Below, piece after piece: positions 23,147 through 32,475 of a stretch of 64,000 nucleotides of DNA. Position 1 is the stretch's first letter. Every line of letters starts with the position of its first letter. Origin of the DNA: Lewinellaceae bacterium (GTDB taxonomy: Bacteria > Bacteroidota > Bacteroidia > Chitinophagales > Saprospiraceae); assembly GCA_016711435.1 (NCBI GenBank), contig JADJSY010000029.1:26994-90993 (forward strand), in the 5' to 3' direction. The notes beneath the pieces are model-generated. The model saw only the letters and a list, made by a program, of their open reading frames with translations, made no database searches and had not been told where the DNA came from. Position numbers and translations under genes: made by a program.

Positions 23147-23914
23147 TTACAGGTCGATCACCATTTTCACCGGACAATGATCGGAATGCACCACCTGCAT
23201 CAGCTGGCCGGCACTGATTATTTTGTCGGATAAATTATCTGAAACGGACTGATAATCAATACGCCAGCCCTTGTTATTCCCCCTCGATCCGGCCCGAAAA
23301 CTCCACCAACTGTATTCCACCGTATCGGGATGGCAATGCCGGAAAGCATCCTTGAAGCCGCTTTCAAACCAGCGGGTCAGCCAGGCGCGTTCATCGGGCA
23401 GGAAGCCGCTGCTGTTTTTATTGCCTTTCGGGTCGTGTATGTCGATTTCCCGGTGGGCAATATTGTAGTCGCCCACGATAATCAACTGCGGGCGTTCCTT
23501 TTTCAAATCTTCCACGTAGGCTGTAAAATCATCGAGAAACTTCATTTTAAAACCCTGCCGAATATCGCCGGTGGTGCCGGAAGGGAAATAGCAGTTCAAT
23601 AAAGTCCAGTCGCCGAAATCGGTGCGCAGCACGCGGCCTTCCCGGTCGTAATCGGCAATACCGCAACCGGTAATCACGGCGTCGGGAGCAATTTTTGAAA
23701 AAGTAGCCACCCCGCTATATCCTTTTTTTTCGGCGGAATACCAGCAGTGCCGGTAGCCCAGCGCTTCCAGTTCGAGCACCGGCACATCCGAGGGCAGTGC
23801 TTTTGTTTCCTGGATACAAATAATATCGGGCTGTTCCTCGCCCAGCCATTCCCAGAAACCTTTGGAAATGGCCGAACGGATCCCGTTGACGTTATAGGAA
23901 ATGATGTTCAGCAT
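23147..23914 (-). CDS. xth: Exodeoxyribonuclease III
   Basis: This is an AP endonuclease/3'-exonuclease of base-excision repair. The 255 residues contain ISYNVNGIRSA at the N-terminus, DIICIQETKA (catalytic Glu), GDYNIAHREIDIHDPKGNKN (Asp/Asn pair), WWSFRAGSRGNNKGWRIDY and SDHCPVKMVI (terminal Asp-His). Its stop is followed directly by the GTTATC palindrome. Confidence 0.96.
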   Translation of the reverse strand: MLNIISYNVNGIRSAISKGFWEWLGEEQPDIICIQETKALPSDVPVLELEALGYRHCWYSAEKKGYSGVATFSKIAPDAVITGCGIADYDREGRVLRTDFGDWTLLNCYFPSGTTGDIRQGFKMKFLDDFTAYVEDLKKERPQLIIVGDYNIAHREIDIHDPKGNKNSSGFLPDERAWLTRWFESGFKDAFRHCHPDTVEYSWWSFRAGSRGNNKGWRIDYQSVSDNLSDKIISAGQLMQVVHSDHCPVKMVIDL

Positions 23915-23924
23915 TGTTTTTAAG

Positions 23925-24002
23925 GTTGAGATTGTTGAGGGTTGAGATTGTTGAGGGGCTTAAGGAAATGTCTCAACAATCTCAACCCTCAACAATCTCA
24001 AC
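23925..24002. repeat. Perfect 31-bp palindrome, TTGTTGAG/GGTTGAG words
   Basis: The arms 23925-23955 and 23972-24002 are exact reverse complements with a 16-nt loop. The arm is itself two copies of GTTGAGATTGTTGAGG. It lies between pyrH and xth. Confidence 0.95.
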
Positions 24003-24010
24003 ATTTTCAC

Positions 24011-24727
24011 TCACCCTTCCACCAGCGTCCCAACTTTTTCCCCCAGCACGATGCCGCGCAGGTTGTCGGGTTGGTTAATGTCGAAAACAATGATCGGCAT
24101 GTTGTTTTCCGCGCAAAGGGTAAAAGCCGTCATATCCATTACTTCGAGGCCCAGACTGATGACCCGGGCAAAGGTCAGTTTGTCAAATTTGACTGCCATC
24201 GGGTCTTTTTCCGGGTCGGCGGAGTAAATACCATCCACGCGGGTGCCTTTCAGAATCACATCGGCTTTGATTTCATTGGCGCGTAGAGCGGCGGCGCTGT
24301 CCGTAGTGAAGAAGGGATTGCCCGTACCCGCCGCACAAATTACAACGCGGCCTTTTTCCAGGTGTCGGATGGCACGGCGGCGGATGTACGGTTCGGCTAC
24401 ATTTTCCATTTTGAGGGCTGTCATCAGGCGGGTTTGCACCCCTATGCCTTCCAGGGCGCTTTGCAGGGCCAGTCCGTTGATGACGGTGGCCAGCATGCCC
24501 ATGTAGTCGCCGGTTACCCCGTCGATACCGGAGCTTTCCGACTGCAGGCCGCGGAAGATATTGCCGCCGCCGATCACAATGGCAATTTCAGCGCCCATCT
24601 CGCGCAACTCTTTGATTTGCCGGGCATAATGTTGCAGCATATCTGCTGTAATGCCAAATCTTTGCTGGCCCATCAGGCTCTCGCCCGATAGTTTCAGCAT
24701 GATGCGCTGGTACTTTAATCTGCTCAT
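24011..24727 (-). CDS. pyrH: UMP kinase
   Basis: PyrH converts UMP to UDP. The 238-residue amino-acid-kinase-fold protein begins MSRLKYQRIMLKLSGESLMG, with IAIVIGGGNIFRG, VTGDYMGMLATVINGLALQ, RHLEKGRVVICAAGTGNPFFTTDSAA and ADVILKGTRVDGIYSADPEKD. Start 24727 was chosen over the in-frame ATG at 24784 because family members begin at the KYQRIMLKLSGE segment and 24784 lies in the terminator region. Confidence 0.95.
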   Translation of the reverse strand: MSRLKYQRIMLKLSGESLMGQQRFGITADMLQHYARQIKELREMGAEIAIVIGGGNIFRGLQSESSGIDGVTGDYMGMLATVINGLALQSALEGIGVQTRLMTALKMENVAEPYIRRRAIRHLEKGRVVICAAGTGNPFFTTDSAAALRANEIKADVILKGTRVDGIYSADPEKDPMAVKFDKLTFARVISLGLEVMDMTAFTLCAENNMPIIVFDINQPDNLRGIVLGEKVGTLVEG

Positions 24728-24782
24728 AGAAAGTTTGAAATTGGATCGCTTTGAAAGGAGACAATTAGGTGCTGCAAAGGTC

Positions 24783-24822
24783 AAAAAAAAGTGCCACCCC
24801 CGCTACGGAGTGGCACTTTTTG
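24783..24822 (-). terminator. Rho-independent terminator after the dihaem peroxidase gene
   Basis: On the minus strand GTGCCAC (24816-24810) and GTGGCAC (24797-24791) pair and eight T follow. It also has a T tract on the plus side. It ends transcription from 25905 before pyrH. Confidence 0.9.
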
Positions 24823-24834
24823 TATGGAAAAATT

Positions 24835-25905
24835 TCATTGCTGAAATCGTATGTCTTTGATAAAATCTTCATCGGTAAGCGTTTGTAAAAAGGCGATCAA
24901 GGCCTGCTTTTCTCCGGATGTAAGTGGAACGCCTAATTGCCCGTTTTGTTTCAACAGTGGGTCGAGCGTCGGCGAGTCTTTTACCCCGGAAGCATAGTGC
25001 TCCAGCACGGATTCCAGGGTTTTAAACTTGCCGTTGTGCATATATGGCCCGGTAACGGCTACATTGCGCAGGCTCGGCACCCGAAACTTCCCTACATCTT
25101 CCGGCAGTGTGCTGACTTCGCTTCGCCCCTGATCCAGGGAAAAATCGCTGAGTATGCCGTTGTTTCGGTAGCGCTGATCGGTAAACAAATCCGTCGCATG
25201 GCAGCTCGCGCATTTTTGCTGGAATACTTCCAGACCGTTGATTTCCAGCGCGTTCAGTGTTCCGCCAGGCTCGTTTCTAACGTAATGGTCGTAGCGGCTG
25301 TCCGCACTGACCAGCATGGCCATAAACTGGGAAAGCGCAAGCAGCATTTGTGGGCCTGTGACCGTATCCTGTCCGTCAAAGGCCGCTTTAAACAAGCCCG
25401 GATACTGTGGATGCCTGTTCAGTTTCGCTACTACCCGCACCGGATCTTCATCCATCTCCACCGGATTTGTGATGGCGTTGAGCGGAATAAAATCCATCTG
25501 GCCGACTCCTCCGTCCCAGAAATAACTGCTTTGCCAGATCAGATTTTGCACAGGCAAAGCATTGCGCCGCCCAAACAAACCTTCTATTCCATGGCTGGTA
25601 GCGTGGTCAGGATGGCTGAATGCGGAAAATGAAATATGGCAATCCGCGCAGGCAATCGAACTGTCGCGACTTAAAATGGGATCATAAAATAACTTGCGGC
25701 CCAGTTCAAAGCCCTGCTTGGTTACCGGATTTTGCGACAGATCATAGGTTGGCGCAGGGAAATTGGCCGGCAAAAACACTTTGTATTCCTGCTGTTCATC
25801 CGCATCTTCTTTTTTGCAGGATGAGAGCAGGAATACAATGAGCATAGCCATACCGATAGCCATATTGCCGAATCGATACGGCAAGGCATGTAGTATATTT
25901 TGCAT
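24835..25905 (-). CDS. Dihaem cytochrome c peroxidase/MauG family lipoprotein (MbnH-like)
   Basis: The 356-residue protein has a lipoprotein signal (LIVFLLSSCKKE, Cys about residue 30) and two CxxCH haem motifs, CADCHISFSAF (about 80) and CASCHATDLFTD (about 235). Other features are GLFGRRNALPVQNLIWQSSYF and FRVPSLRNVAVTGPYMHNGK, which supplies a distal Met/His region. Members reduce peroxide or, as MauG and MbnH, oxidise tryptophan in a partner. Because an MbnP-like gene lies two genes upstream on the same strand, I infer the MbnH role (partner-Trp oxidation linked to copper), but a plain peroxidase is not excluded. Confidence 0.88.
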   Translation of the reverse strand: MQNILHALPYRFGNMAIGMAMLIVFLLSSCKKEDADEQQEYKVFLPANFPAPTYDLSQNPVTKQGFELGRKLFYDPILSRDSSIACADCHISFSAFSHPDHATSHGIEGLFGRRNALPVQNLIWQSSYFWDGGVGQMDFIPLNAITNPVEMDEDPVRVVAKLNRHPQYPGLFKAAFDGQDTVTGPQMLLALSQFMAMLVSADSRYDHYVRNEPGGTLNALEINGLEVFQQKCASCHATDLFTDQRYRNNGILSDFSLDQGRSEVSTLPEDVGKFRVPSLRNVAVTGPYMHNGKFKTLESVLEHYASGVKDSPTLDPLLKQNGQLGVPLTSGEKQALIAFLQTLTDEDFIKDIRFQQ

Positions 25906-26012
25906 GTTTAATTTTTTATTTTGGTGATTTCAATAAGAAAAAGGGCAAAATAGCAAGGGGCAAAAAGCAATGTAAATCAATGAGTTACAAAAGATTTAGT
26001 ATGAACTGATTT
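25906..26012. repeat. TTTTGCC-word repeat upstream of the dihaem peroxidase gene
   Basis: Read on the minus strand: CTTTTGTAACTCATTGATTTACATTGC, then TTTTTGCCCCTTGCTATTTTGCCC. The same string occurs at 44034-44091 and 62763-62838, so it is a dispersed element. Confidence 0.7.
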
Positions 26013-26051
26013 TGCGCGCCTATTTAAAAATGCCAAACCACCTCGACGGGC

Positions 26052-28007
26052 TCAACCTTTAAACAAGACCACCTGACTCGACACCTGCCCTTTGCCCGTT
26101 TTCAGTGTAAGGGTGTACGTTCCTGCCGGATAAGTGCCGACTTCAAAACGAAACGACTGGTTTCCCGCCGCCAGGGACAATCTTTTTTCCTGCAACAACT
26201 TGCCCGACTGATCAAACAACGACAATTGAAAATGTTCCGCCTGAAGAAGTTGTAGCGCCACGTCAAAGTATTCGCGGGCGGGATTGGGCATCAAAACGAA
26301 CCGCACACCCGGCAAAACCTCTTCTTTGATGCCGCTCACCTGTTGCACACTGTTGTCTTTGGAAATCAGCCACAAATCCGGGTCGATCGCTACTTCCGTT
26401 GCCGCAAAATCGAGGTCGAAATCAAATGTTTGGCCGTCGACGAGGTGTTGCAATACCAGCGTGGTATCCTGCTGGCCGTTGGAAAAACGAACGGGTACCG
26501 GCAGTTCAAAAAAAGATACGGAAGGATGCGACTGCTGCTGATGCAAGGCAATGCTCAAATGGCCGAACGTATCCTGCGCCCAGTTCAACTGATAGGAAGG
26601 ATAACCTTCCCCTGTGACCCAGTCTTCAAAAAAACCGGCCAGATTTTTTCCCGAGGCTTGTTCCAGGTAAAAACGCAAATCATCCGTGCGGGCATAGCCG
26701 AATGCAATGCCCGGCGCGTTCAGGTAATTGCGCACGCCGGCAAAAAAAGCGCTGTCGCCGCACACCCATCGCAGGGAGTTCAGCACCATCGCACCTTTGG
26801 CATACGTGAGGCGGCCGCTGAAAATCCGGCTTACATCGGTGGTATCGTCTACGCGCAGTGCGCCGCCGGGTTGGCTGGTAATGTTGTCGATGCGTTGCTG
26901 TTTGAAATTCTGCCAGTACTGCGGCGCCAGGAATTCATAACAGAGCCCGCTCAGGTAGGTGGCAAAACCTTCGTTGAGCCAGATATCTTCCCAGGAGCCG
27001 CAGGTCACCTTGTCGCCAAACCAGTGGTGCGCGAGTTCGTGCGCCAGCAGTTCATACCCGAAATTGCCCACAAAAGTCATGGTTTGGTGCTCCATGCCGC
27101 CGCCCCAGTTGAACTGCGCGTGTCCGTATTTTTCATCCTTGAATGGGTATACCCCGAACAAGTCATTGAACAACTGCATTTGAGACACGATAAACGAAGT
27201 ACCCCAGGTGGCGTCGTCCACACTTTCCGGGTAGACATAATTCAACACCCGGATGGTATCATCGCCTGCAGGTACCAGGTTTTCAAACGTCACGTAATCT
27301 GTCACGGCCATACAAATCAGGTACGTCGTAATGGGATACCGGTGCTTCCAATGTGCCGTTTTTTGTCCGTTCAGCGTGGTTTCCGACATCAGCAATCCAT
27401 TGCCGGCCGCGCGGTAGGCAGCAGGCGTCGTGATAAAAATATCCACTGAATCAAGTTTGTCATCGAGCGAAATTTTGCAGGGAAACCAATCCTTGGCGCC
27501 GTAGGGTTCGGAAAGCGTCCAGAGTACCGGGATGCTGTCGGGGCCATGCACCTCGGCTGCAAATGAACCGAAACCTTCGGAAGCGGGCACGCCCTGGTAG
27601 TAAAATGTGAGCGAGTCCGGTAAAAAAGACGGCAGCGTTGCCGGGAAAAAGACGGTCAGAATATCGCCGGTTTGTGAAAAATTCAGCGACTGCCCGTGAT
27701 ACCGGATGCTGTCCATCGTCAGGGCCGCAGAAAAATCGAAGTCCAGGCTGCCGATACTTTCCAAGGGTTCAAACACTGTCATCACTTCCCCCCGGATGTA
27801 ATTTACCGCCGGGTCAACCTGCCAGTGATAACGGCTGTAGCGCTGGTCGCTGCGGTTGACGGCGCCATTCTGTTCGTTGCGCTCCATGACCTGCCGGCGC
27901 AAATAAGCGGCTTTTTCCTGTTGGATAATGGCTTCCATATCGCCGGTTTGAGCGGATATGGCGCTTAAAAGCAAACAGAAAGGCAGCAGGGAGAGAAGTT
28001 TTTTCAT
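26052..28007 (-). CDS. M1 family aminopeptidase with T9SS sorting domain
   Basis: This secreted zinc metallopeptidase has 651 residues from Met 28007: signal peptide MKKLLSLLPFCLLLSAISAQ, an N-terminal beta domain, GGGMEHQTMTFVG (the GAMEN-equivalent exopeptidase motif), and the zinc site HELAHHWFGDKVTCGSWEDI with the downstream Glu in WLNEGFATYLSG. A C-terminal Por-type sorting domain (MPNPAREYFDVALQLLQ to SSQVVLFKG) sends it through type IX secretion. The in-frame ATG at 28094 lies in palindrome DNA and is rejected. It stands between MbnP-like and MauG-like genes. Confidence 0.93.
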   Translation of the reverse strand: MKKLLSLLPFCLLLSAISAQTGDMEAIIQQEKAAYLRRQVMERNEQNGAVNRSDQRYSRYHWQVDPAVNYIRGEVMTVFEPLESIGSLDFDFSAALTMDSIRYHGQSLNFSQTGDILTVFFPATLPSFLPDSLTFYYQGVPASEGFGSFAAEVHGPDSIPVLWTLSEPYGAKDWFPCKISLDDKLDSVDIFITTPAAYRAAGNGLLMSETTLNGQKTAHWKHRYPITTYLICMAVTDYVTFENLVPAGDDTIRVLNYVYPESVDDATWGTSFIVSQMQLFNDLFGVYPFKDEKYGHAQFNWGGGMEHQTMTFVGNFGYELLAHELAHHWFGDKVTCGSWEDIWLNEGFATYLSGLCYEFLAPQYWQNFKQQRIDNITSQPGGALRVDDTTDVSRIFSGRLTYAKGAMVLNSLRWVCGDSAFFAGVRNYLNAPGIAFGYARTDDLRFYLEQASGKNLAGFFEDWVTGEGYPSYQLNWAQDTFGHLSIALHQQQSHPSVSFFELPVPVRFSNGQQDTTLVLQHLVDGQTFDFDLDFAATEVAIDPDLWLISKDNSVQQVSGIKEEVLPGVRFVLMPNPAREYFDVALQLLQAEHFQLSLFDQSGKLLQEKRLSLAAGNQSFRFEVGTYPAGTYTLTLKTGKGQVSSQVVLFKG

Positions 28008-28012
28008 GGAGG

Positions 28013-28133
28013 GAAGAGTTGGATGGTTGGATAGTTTGATGGTTTGAAGGGGTTTGATGGTTTGATGGTGATAACTCAACGCTTTAGTTACCACATCAAA
28101 CCATCAAACCTTTCAAACCATCAAACCCTTTTT
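28013..28133. repeat. Intergenic palindrome, GGTTTGATGG words
   Basis: The left arm 28013-28075 (GTTTGATGGTTTGAAGG-type) and the right arm 28085-28133 (AAACCATCAAACC-type) pair imperfectly. Confidence 0.8.
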
Positions 28134-28135
28134 AA

Positions 28136-28956
28136 TCAGTGATGGTTGTGCACATGATCCAACTGGAACATATCAGCGTAGTTATCAGCGATTTTTTGTG
28201 AAAAAGCGCCTGCGTGGGAAGTGGGCACATCCGCTATCCGGAACGAATTCGGAGTAGTGAAAACTTCCAGCACATCTACATAAAGGTGGAACATCGGCGC
28301 TTCACCGTCTTTGCTGTCTTCCCGCACCCGCGCACTTTCGCTGCTGCTCGTGATGGTCACTTTTTTCAGGTTATTCAGCGTAGGCGAATCCTTACCGCCG
28401 AACAAACCAGTATGGTATTGTACCGTGCGCTCACCCGTTCCTGCATTTACAGGCGCTTGCGGCGAAGTACCTTCCACTTTTACAAAATGTAGCCTGAATT
28501 CCAACTCCAGTACATCCCCGCAGCGCCTCCCGTCGGATCCAGCACGCCGAGGCGTTCACCCACCGGCGACACACTTTTCAGGCTGTCCACACCAATGGAA
28601 AACTTCACGGATTTGTAATTGCCGGCCGGAATATTGCGCAATACCAGTTCGCGGCTATCCACATCTTCGTGTTTGCAAAGGAAGTAGCAGGAATCTTTCG
28701 GCACCGTGTACTCTGTTCCATCTTCATTAACGAGGATAAAATTAGAAACAAAATAATTGAAGGTGGAAAATTGTACGGTATCGCCAGCAGCCGTCACATA
28801 TTTTTTGCCAAAGGTCAGCACGTCGTCGCCTGCATGGTTATCCATTTCAATAACCACATCGCCAAAGCCTTTCAGTTCGTCGTCGTGTTTGTGGCAGTTG
28901 CTGAAAGTAAATGCGATCAAAACAAGGGCAATAAGCCCGGAAAGAATATTTTTCAT
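28136..28956 (-). pseudogene. MbnP-like copper-associated lipoprotein, frameshifted at A4
   Basis: The N-terminal frame has a lipoprotein signal (LIAFTFSNCHKHDDE), FNYFVSNFILVNEDG and GMYWSWNSGYI, the WxW motif that in MbnP carries the tryptophan oxidised by its dihaem partner. At the A4 run 28484-28487 the frame shifts. The second frame continues FVKVEGTSPQAPVNAGTG and ends QLDHVHNHH, a His-rich tail fit for copper. Adding one base restores GYIFVKVEG, and the whole protein is about 273 residues. I think a consensus error is more likely than inactivation. Confidence 0.8.
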
Positions 28957-29055
28957 GTTTTTTTTAATGTTTGAGCGGCTATTTATCCCATAGTGTTTCC
29001 TGTTTGTAAAACCTTTTGCGACCTATGCGATAAGAGCCTGATTTGTACTGTTTAT

Positions 29056-30042
29056 TCAATTTTTCAACGGTGAAACATTCAGGAACGTCGGAACAACCGG
29101 CATGACTGCCGCTTTTTTGCCGCCGAACATCCAGGTAGCCGTTACGGAAAGATTGCCTTTCGGGGTGACCAGCCCATCGCCCAAATGGCTCCAAACCGGG
29201 GTTTGAAAGCCCGCACCCACCGCGAAATCGCCGAGATAAACATCCAGTCCGAGATCTGCGTACGTGGCATATCCTCCGGTCGCTTCCTGCGTGCTACCAT
29301 ACCAGACATCCTTTTGTGCAGCATCGAGCACGAAACCGGCGCGTGGCAAGACGGAAATATTGCGCCCGATGTTTTTCCACCAAAAGAGGCGGATTGCTGC
29401 ATTTTGTCGGTGACCGAAGCGATAACGGTTCGCATTTCCTGTGTTCAGGCGTGTCTGAGCATCCACTTGCAGCCCCAGCGATCGGCGGCGCAAGGTGTAA
29501 ATGACATTCAGCAACGCATCCGTGCTTCCTGTACCCGGCTGCAAGTTGGCATGGTACCGCACCCCGTCGGAATCCGTCAGGCGGTAACGGCCGGTGGGTA
29601 GTTTGATGCCACCGCCTACCTGCAGGGAATGTTTCCAGGTACGCATGACACTGTCGCCGGTATTGAGCAAGGTATAGTTCGCTATAATCGTCGCATCTCC
29701 CAGGCCCCTGGTTTTGATAAGTGCCGTACTTTCATTTTGTTCAAAAAAGTGTACCGGCACAAAGGCCAGCACCTGAACGCGGCGAAGCGGATACCAGCGC
29801 CCCCAAATATCGAGCGTGCGAAAAGTACTGCGTGCATTCGCAGCGGGTTCGAGGCTACTCGCCGGGTGGTAAGAGTCCAAGACCCGTTCCTGCCAGCGCA
29901 TACCCGCAAAATGGCGTTGAAACTGTGGTAAAATACCAAAGTAGCCGCCTCCGCCCGAACAACCGCATACGTCGCATGCCCGCACATCGCGGGGTACGGC
30001 AAGTACCGCTCCTGCCAGCAGCAGGAACAGCAATTGTTTCAT
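29056..30042 (-). CDS. Outer-membrane protein with N-terminal CxxCGC motif, copper-cluster type
   Basis: The 328-residue product has a signal peptide (MKQLLFLLLAGAVLAVPRDVRA) and directly after it ACDVCGCSGGGGYFGILPQF, a Cys-rich segment likely to bind metal. The rest is alternating strands with family-like IWGRWYPLRRVQVLAFVPVHF, GLGDATIIANYTLL and VGGGIKLPTGRY, consistent with a beta barrel. I recognise the pattern from Bacteroidota MbnP/MauG neighbourhoods; its function is unknown, with metal transport or sensing inferred. Start 30042 was preferred over 30228 because it begins the signal peptide. Confidence 0.75.
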   Translation of the reverse strand: MKQLLFLLLAGAVLAVPRDVRACDVCGCSGGGGYFGILPQFQRHFAGMRWQERVLDSYHPASSLEPAANARSTFRTLDIWGRWYPLRRVQVLAFVPVHFFEQNESTALIKTRGLGDATIIANYTLLNTGDSVMRTWKHSLQVGGGIKLPTGRYRLTDSDGVRYHANLQPGTGSTDALLNVIYTLRRRSLGLQVDAQTRLNTGNANRYRFGHRQNAAIRLFWWKNIGRNISVLPRAGFVLDAAQKDVWYGSTQEATGGYATYADLGLDVYLGDFAVGAGFQTPVWSHLGDGLVTPKGNLSVTATWMFGGKKAAVMPVVPTFLNVSPLKN

Positions 30043-30094
30043 CGTATAGGATGTTGGTGAAAAATAAAATCGTGAACTTGTTATTTCATCGTTC

Positions 30095-30490
30095 CTAACA
30101 GGAGGGCGTGCCTGGCGGCTTGAAAACGCGCTGACCCGGCGCCGCAGGCAGAAATACCTCAAAAGGTGGAAAGGCGGCCGCCGGTTCAAATCGGGTGAAA
30201 AACAGTGGTAAGTCGCTGCGATACTCAAAAAACAGCAGCGTATCTTTTATCAGGTGAAAATTACCGGGGAGTTGAGGTTCGTTTGTGTCGCGTTTGCTGT
30301 TATTCTCACTCACTGCAATTTCTTTCTTCAAACAGCACTGACCGTCACAATTGAGTTCCGGTTTGTCCAGGTTTTCACATTGAGCGATGTAAAGCGCACG
30401 GTTCCATTGATAATGCAGCGTCCAGGCCGTACGGACAAAGGCTTGCATGCGCAAACAACGTATCAATGTGACAGATATGAACTCTTTCAT
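30095..30490 (-). CDS. Small membrane-anchored protein with CENxxKPxLxCxGxC motif
   Basis: The 131 residues have a short hydrophobic N-terminus (MKEFISVTLIRCLRMQAFV). ALYIAQCENLDKPELNCDGQ then CCLKKE follow: a conserved Cys-rich segment I associate with small proteins beside copper-type TonB or MbnP genes in Bacteroidota. No enzyme domain is visible. It is 52 nt upstream of the CxxCGC outer-membrane protein on the same strand, so probably cotranscribed. The function is unknown. Confidence 0.65.
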   Translation of the reverse strand: MKEFISVTLIRCLRMQAFVRTAWTLHYQWNRALYIAQCENLDKPELNCDGQCCLKKEIAVSENNSKRDTNEPQLPGNFHLIKDTLLFFEYRSDLPLFFTRFEPAAAFPPFEVFLPAAPGQRVFKPPGTPSC

Positions 30491-30583
30491 TACAGCGGCA
30501 AATGGCATCAGTCATGTTTTAACAGCAAGCCACCCTTTTGTCATTATTAGCAATGATTAAAGTCACCCGTTGCCGGGGTGCAT

Positions 30584-30753
30584 ACCACAGGTTGTAAGAC
30601 CCGCGCACGGCAAAATTCGGCGTAGAGTTGACCACTCTTTTTTTAGTCTTTTGTGATGATTCATGCCAGGCTTACAGAAAATACTAAGCGGGACGAGTCA
30701 ACGCTACGCTTTGTGTCCTTTGTGAAAACCACTTCGTGTCCGTTGTGGTAAAA
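30584..30753. repeat. Palindrome remnant, ACAACGGACAC word family
   Basis: The right arm 30687-30753 contains GTCAACGCTACGCTTTGTGTCC and CCGTTGTGG. The left side retains CGGCGTAGAGTTGACC (30617-30632) and TACCACAGG. Related complete copies lie at 46398-46673 and 62193-62366. The 30491-30942 gap holds this and the module below, and no gene. Confidence 0.75.
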
Positions 30754-30865
30754 ACAAGCGGTAAAAAGTTTGTAAACGCAGCCAAACAAAAGGTACAAAA
30801 ACCCGCTTTCGCTGTTTCTTTGCGTCTGAAACAATTTTGATAAGTCATCAAGCAACATTCGTTTT

Positions 30866-30935
30866 GGTCAAATTATTTGCAAATGATTGATTATCAACAC
30901 AAATAACCAATAACTAATAACGAATAACTACTTAC
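30866..30935 (+). repeat. 5' module upstream of gpmI (TTGATTATCAACAC plus AATAAC words)
   Basis: TTATTTGCAAATGATTGATT, then ATCAACAC, then five AATAAC/AATAACTA words, then the ATG at 30943. The orientation relative to the gene is the same as at 3485, 20303, 37141 and 42055. Confidence 0.7.
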
Positions 30936-30942
30936 CGGTACC

Positions 30943-32475
30943 ATGGCAAACAAAGCATTTCTCCTCATCCTCGACGGCTGGGGAATCGGCCCTAAACACA
31001 GTGCAGACGCGATTTATCAGGCCAATACGCCTTATTTTGACAGTCTGATGCAGCGTTATCCGCACAGCACGCTCGTTACATTCGGAGAAGAAGTAGGTCT
31101 GCCCGAAGGGCAAATGGGCAACTCGGAAGTGGGGCACCTGAACATCGGCGCCGGCCGGATCATCTGGCAGGAACTGGCGCGGATCAACAAAGCCGTCCGG
31201 GAACGGGAACTCCATCAAAACCCGGTGCTGCTGGATGCCATCGCTTATGCCAAACTAAATGACAAAGCGATTCACCTGTTGGGTCTCGTCAGCGATGGCG
31301 GCGTGCATTCGCACATCGAGCACCTGAAAGCGCTCATCGACATTGTGGAAGAAAACGGTGGAGATCGCTGCTTTGTCCATGCTTTTACCGACGGACGGGA
31401 TTGCGATCCCAAAAGCGGCAAGGACTTTATTGGCGAACTCCAGCAGTTTCTTTTTGGTAAAAAAACCCGCATCGCATCGCTGATCGGTCGCTACTACGCC
31501 ATGGACCGCGACAAACGCTGGGAACGCGTGAAACGCGCATACGACCTGCTGGTACACGGCGCCGCAGCAAGCAGCACCGCCGATTTTGCAGCATATCTCC
31601 GGGAATCATATGAAAAAGGAATTACCGACGAATTTGCGGAACCAGTTGTTTCCGCCCATGCCGGCGGAAATATTCAGGAAGGTGATGTGGTGATCTGTTA
31701 TAACTTTCGCACCGACCGCCTGCGCGAACTCACGACCGTGCTGTCTCAAAAAGATATGCCGGAATTTGACATGAAGGCCCTCCCACTCTACTATGTAACC
31801 ATGACGCGTTACGATGAATCCTTCCAAAACGTACACATCATGTTTGAAAAAGACGATGTGGCCATGACGATGGGAGAAGTCGTCAGTCTGGCAGGACGCA
31901 CACAGGTGCGCATTGCAGAAACAGAAAAATACCCGCACGTCACTTTTTTCTTTTCCGGCGGCCGCGAACAACCTTTCGAGGGCGAACGCCGACTGATGGT
32001 ACCTTCCCCAAAAGTAGCGACCTACGACCTGCAACCTGAAATGAGTGCGCCCGGTATTACCGAAGCCATTATGAAAGACATCCGCGAGCACCAGCCGGAT
32101 TTTATCTGCCTCAACTTTGCGAATACGGATATGGTGGGCCACACCGGCGTATTCAGCGCCGCCATGAAAGCCGCAGAAACGGTGGATGAGTGCCTGAGCC
32201 GGATCATACCGCTTGCACTCGAAAACGACTACGCCTGCATCCTCATTGCCGACCACGGCAACTCCGATTATATGATCAATGAAGACGGCACGCCCAATAC
32301 CGCCCATACGATGAATCCGGTGCCTTGTATTCTTGTTCGCAAGGAAATGCGCCCCAGCGAAACGCTCCGAAACGGCCGTTTGGCAGACGTGGCGCCTACC
32401 CTGCTGGAATTGCTGGGCGTGGCGCAGCCGGAGGTGATGACGGGGAAGAGTCTTTTAATGATGAATGATGAATGA
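30943..32475 (+). CDS. gpmI: 2,3-bisphosphoglycerate-independent phosphoglycerate mutase
   Basis: GpmI interconverts 3- and 2-phosphoglycerate in glycolysis. The 510-residue alkaline-phosphatase-fold enzyme begins AFLLILDGWGIG, with the catalytic Ser in PEGQMGNSEVGHLNIGAG, HAFTDGRDCDPKSGKDF, MDRDKRWERVKRAYDLLVHG, FRTDRLREL, FANTDMVGHTG and ADHGNSDYM for the metal ligands. The last residues MMNDE and the stop come from an ATGAATG heptad repeat that starts the following palindrome. Confidence 0.97.
   Translation: MANKAFLLILDGWGIGPKHSADAIYQANTPYFDSLMQRYPHSTLVTFGEEVGLPEGQMGNSEVGHLNIGAGRIIWQELARINKAVRERELHQNPVLLDAIAYAKLNDKAIHLLGLVSDGGVHSHIEHLKALIDIVEENGGDRCFVHAFTDGRDCDPKSGKDFIGELQQFLFGKKTRIASLIGRYYAMDRDKRWERVKRAYDLLVHGAAASSTADFAAYLRESYEKGITDEFAEPVVSAHAGGNIQEGDVVICYNFRTDRLRELTTVLSQKDMPEFDMKALPLYYVTMTRYDESFQNVHIMFEKDDVAMTMGEVVSLAGRTQVRIAETEKYPHVTFFFSGGREQPFEGERRLMVPSPKVATYDLQPEMSAPGITEAIMKDIREHQPDFICLNFANTDMVGHTGVFSAAMKAAETVDECLSRIIPLALENDYACILIADHGNSDYMINEDGTPNTAHTMNPVPCILVRKEMRPSETLRNGRLADVAPTLLELLGVAQPEVMTGKSLLMMNDE

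Noticed and set aside
30661..30858. 65-residue ORF containing HEVVFTKDTKRSVDSSRLVF
   Set aside because: A nearly identical stretch appears in ORFs at 46556-47026 because both translate the ACAACGGACAC repeat; no independent support.
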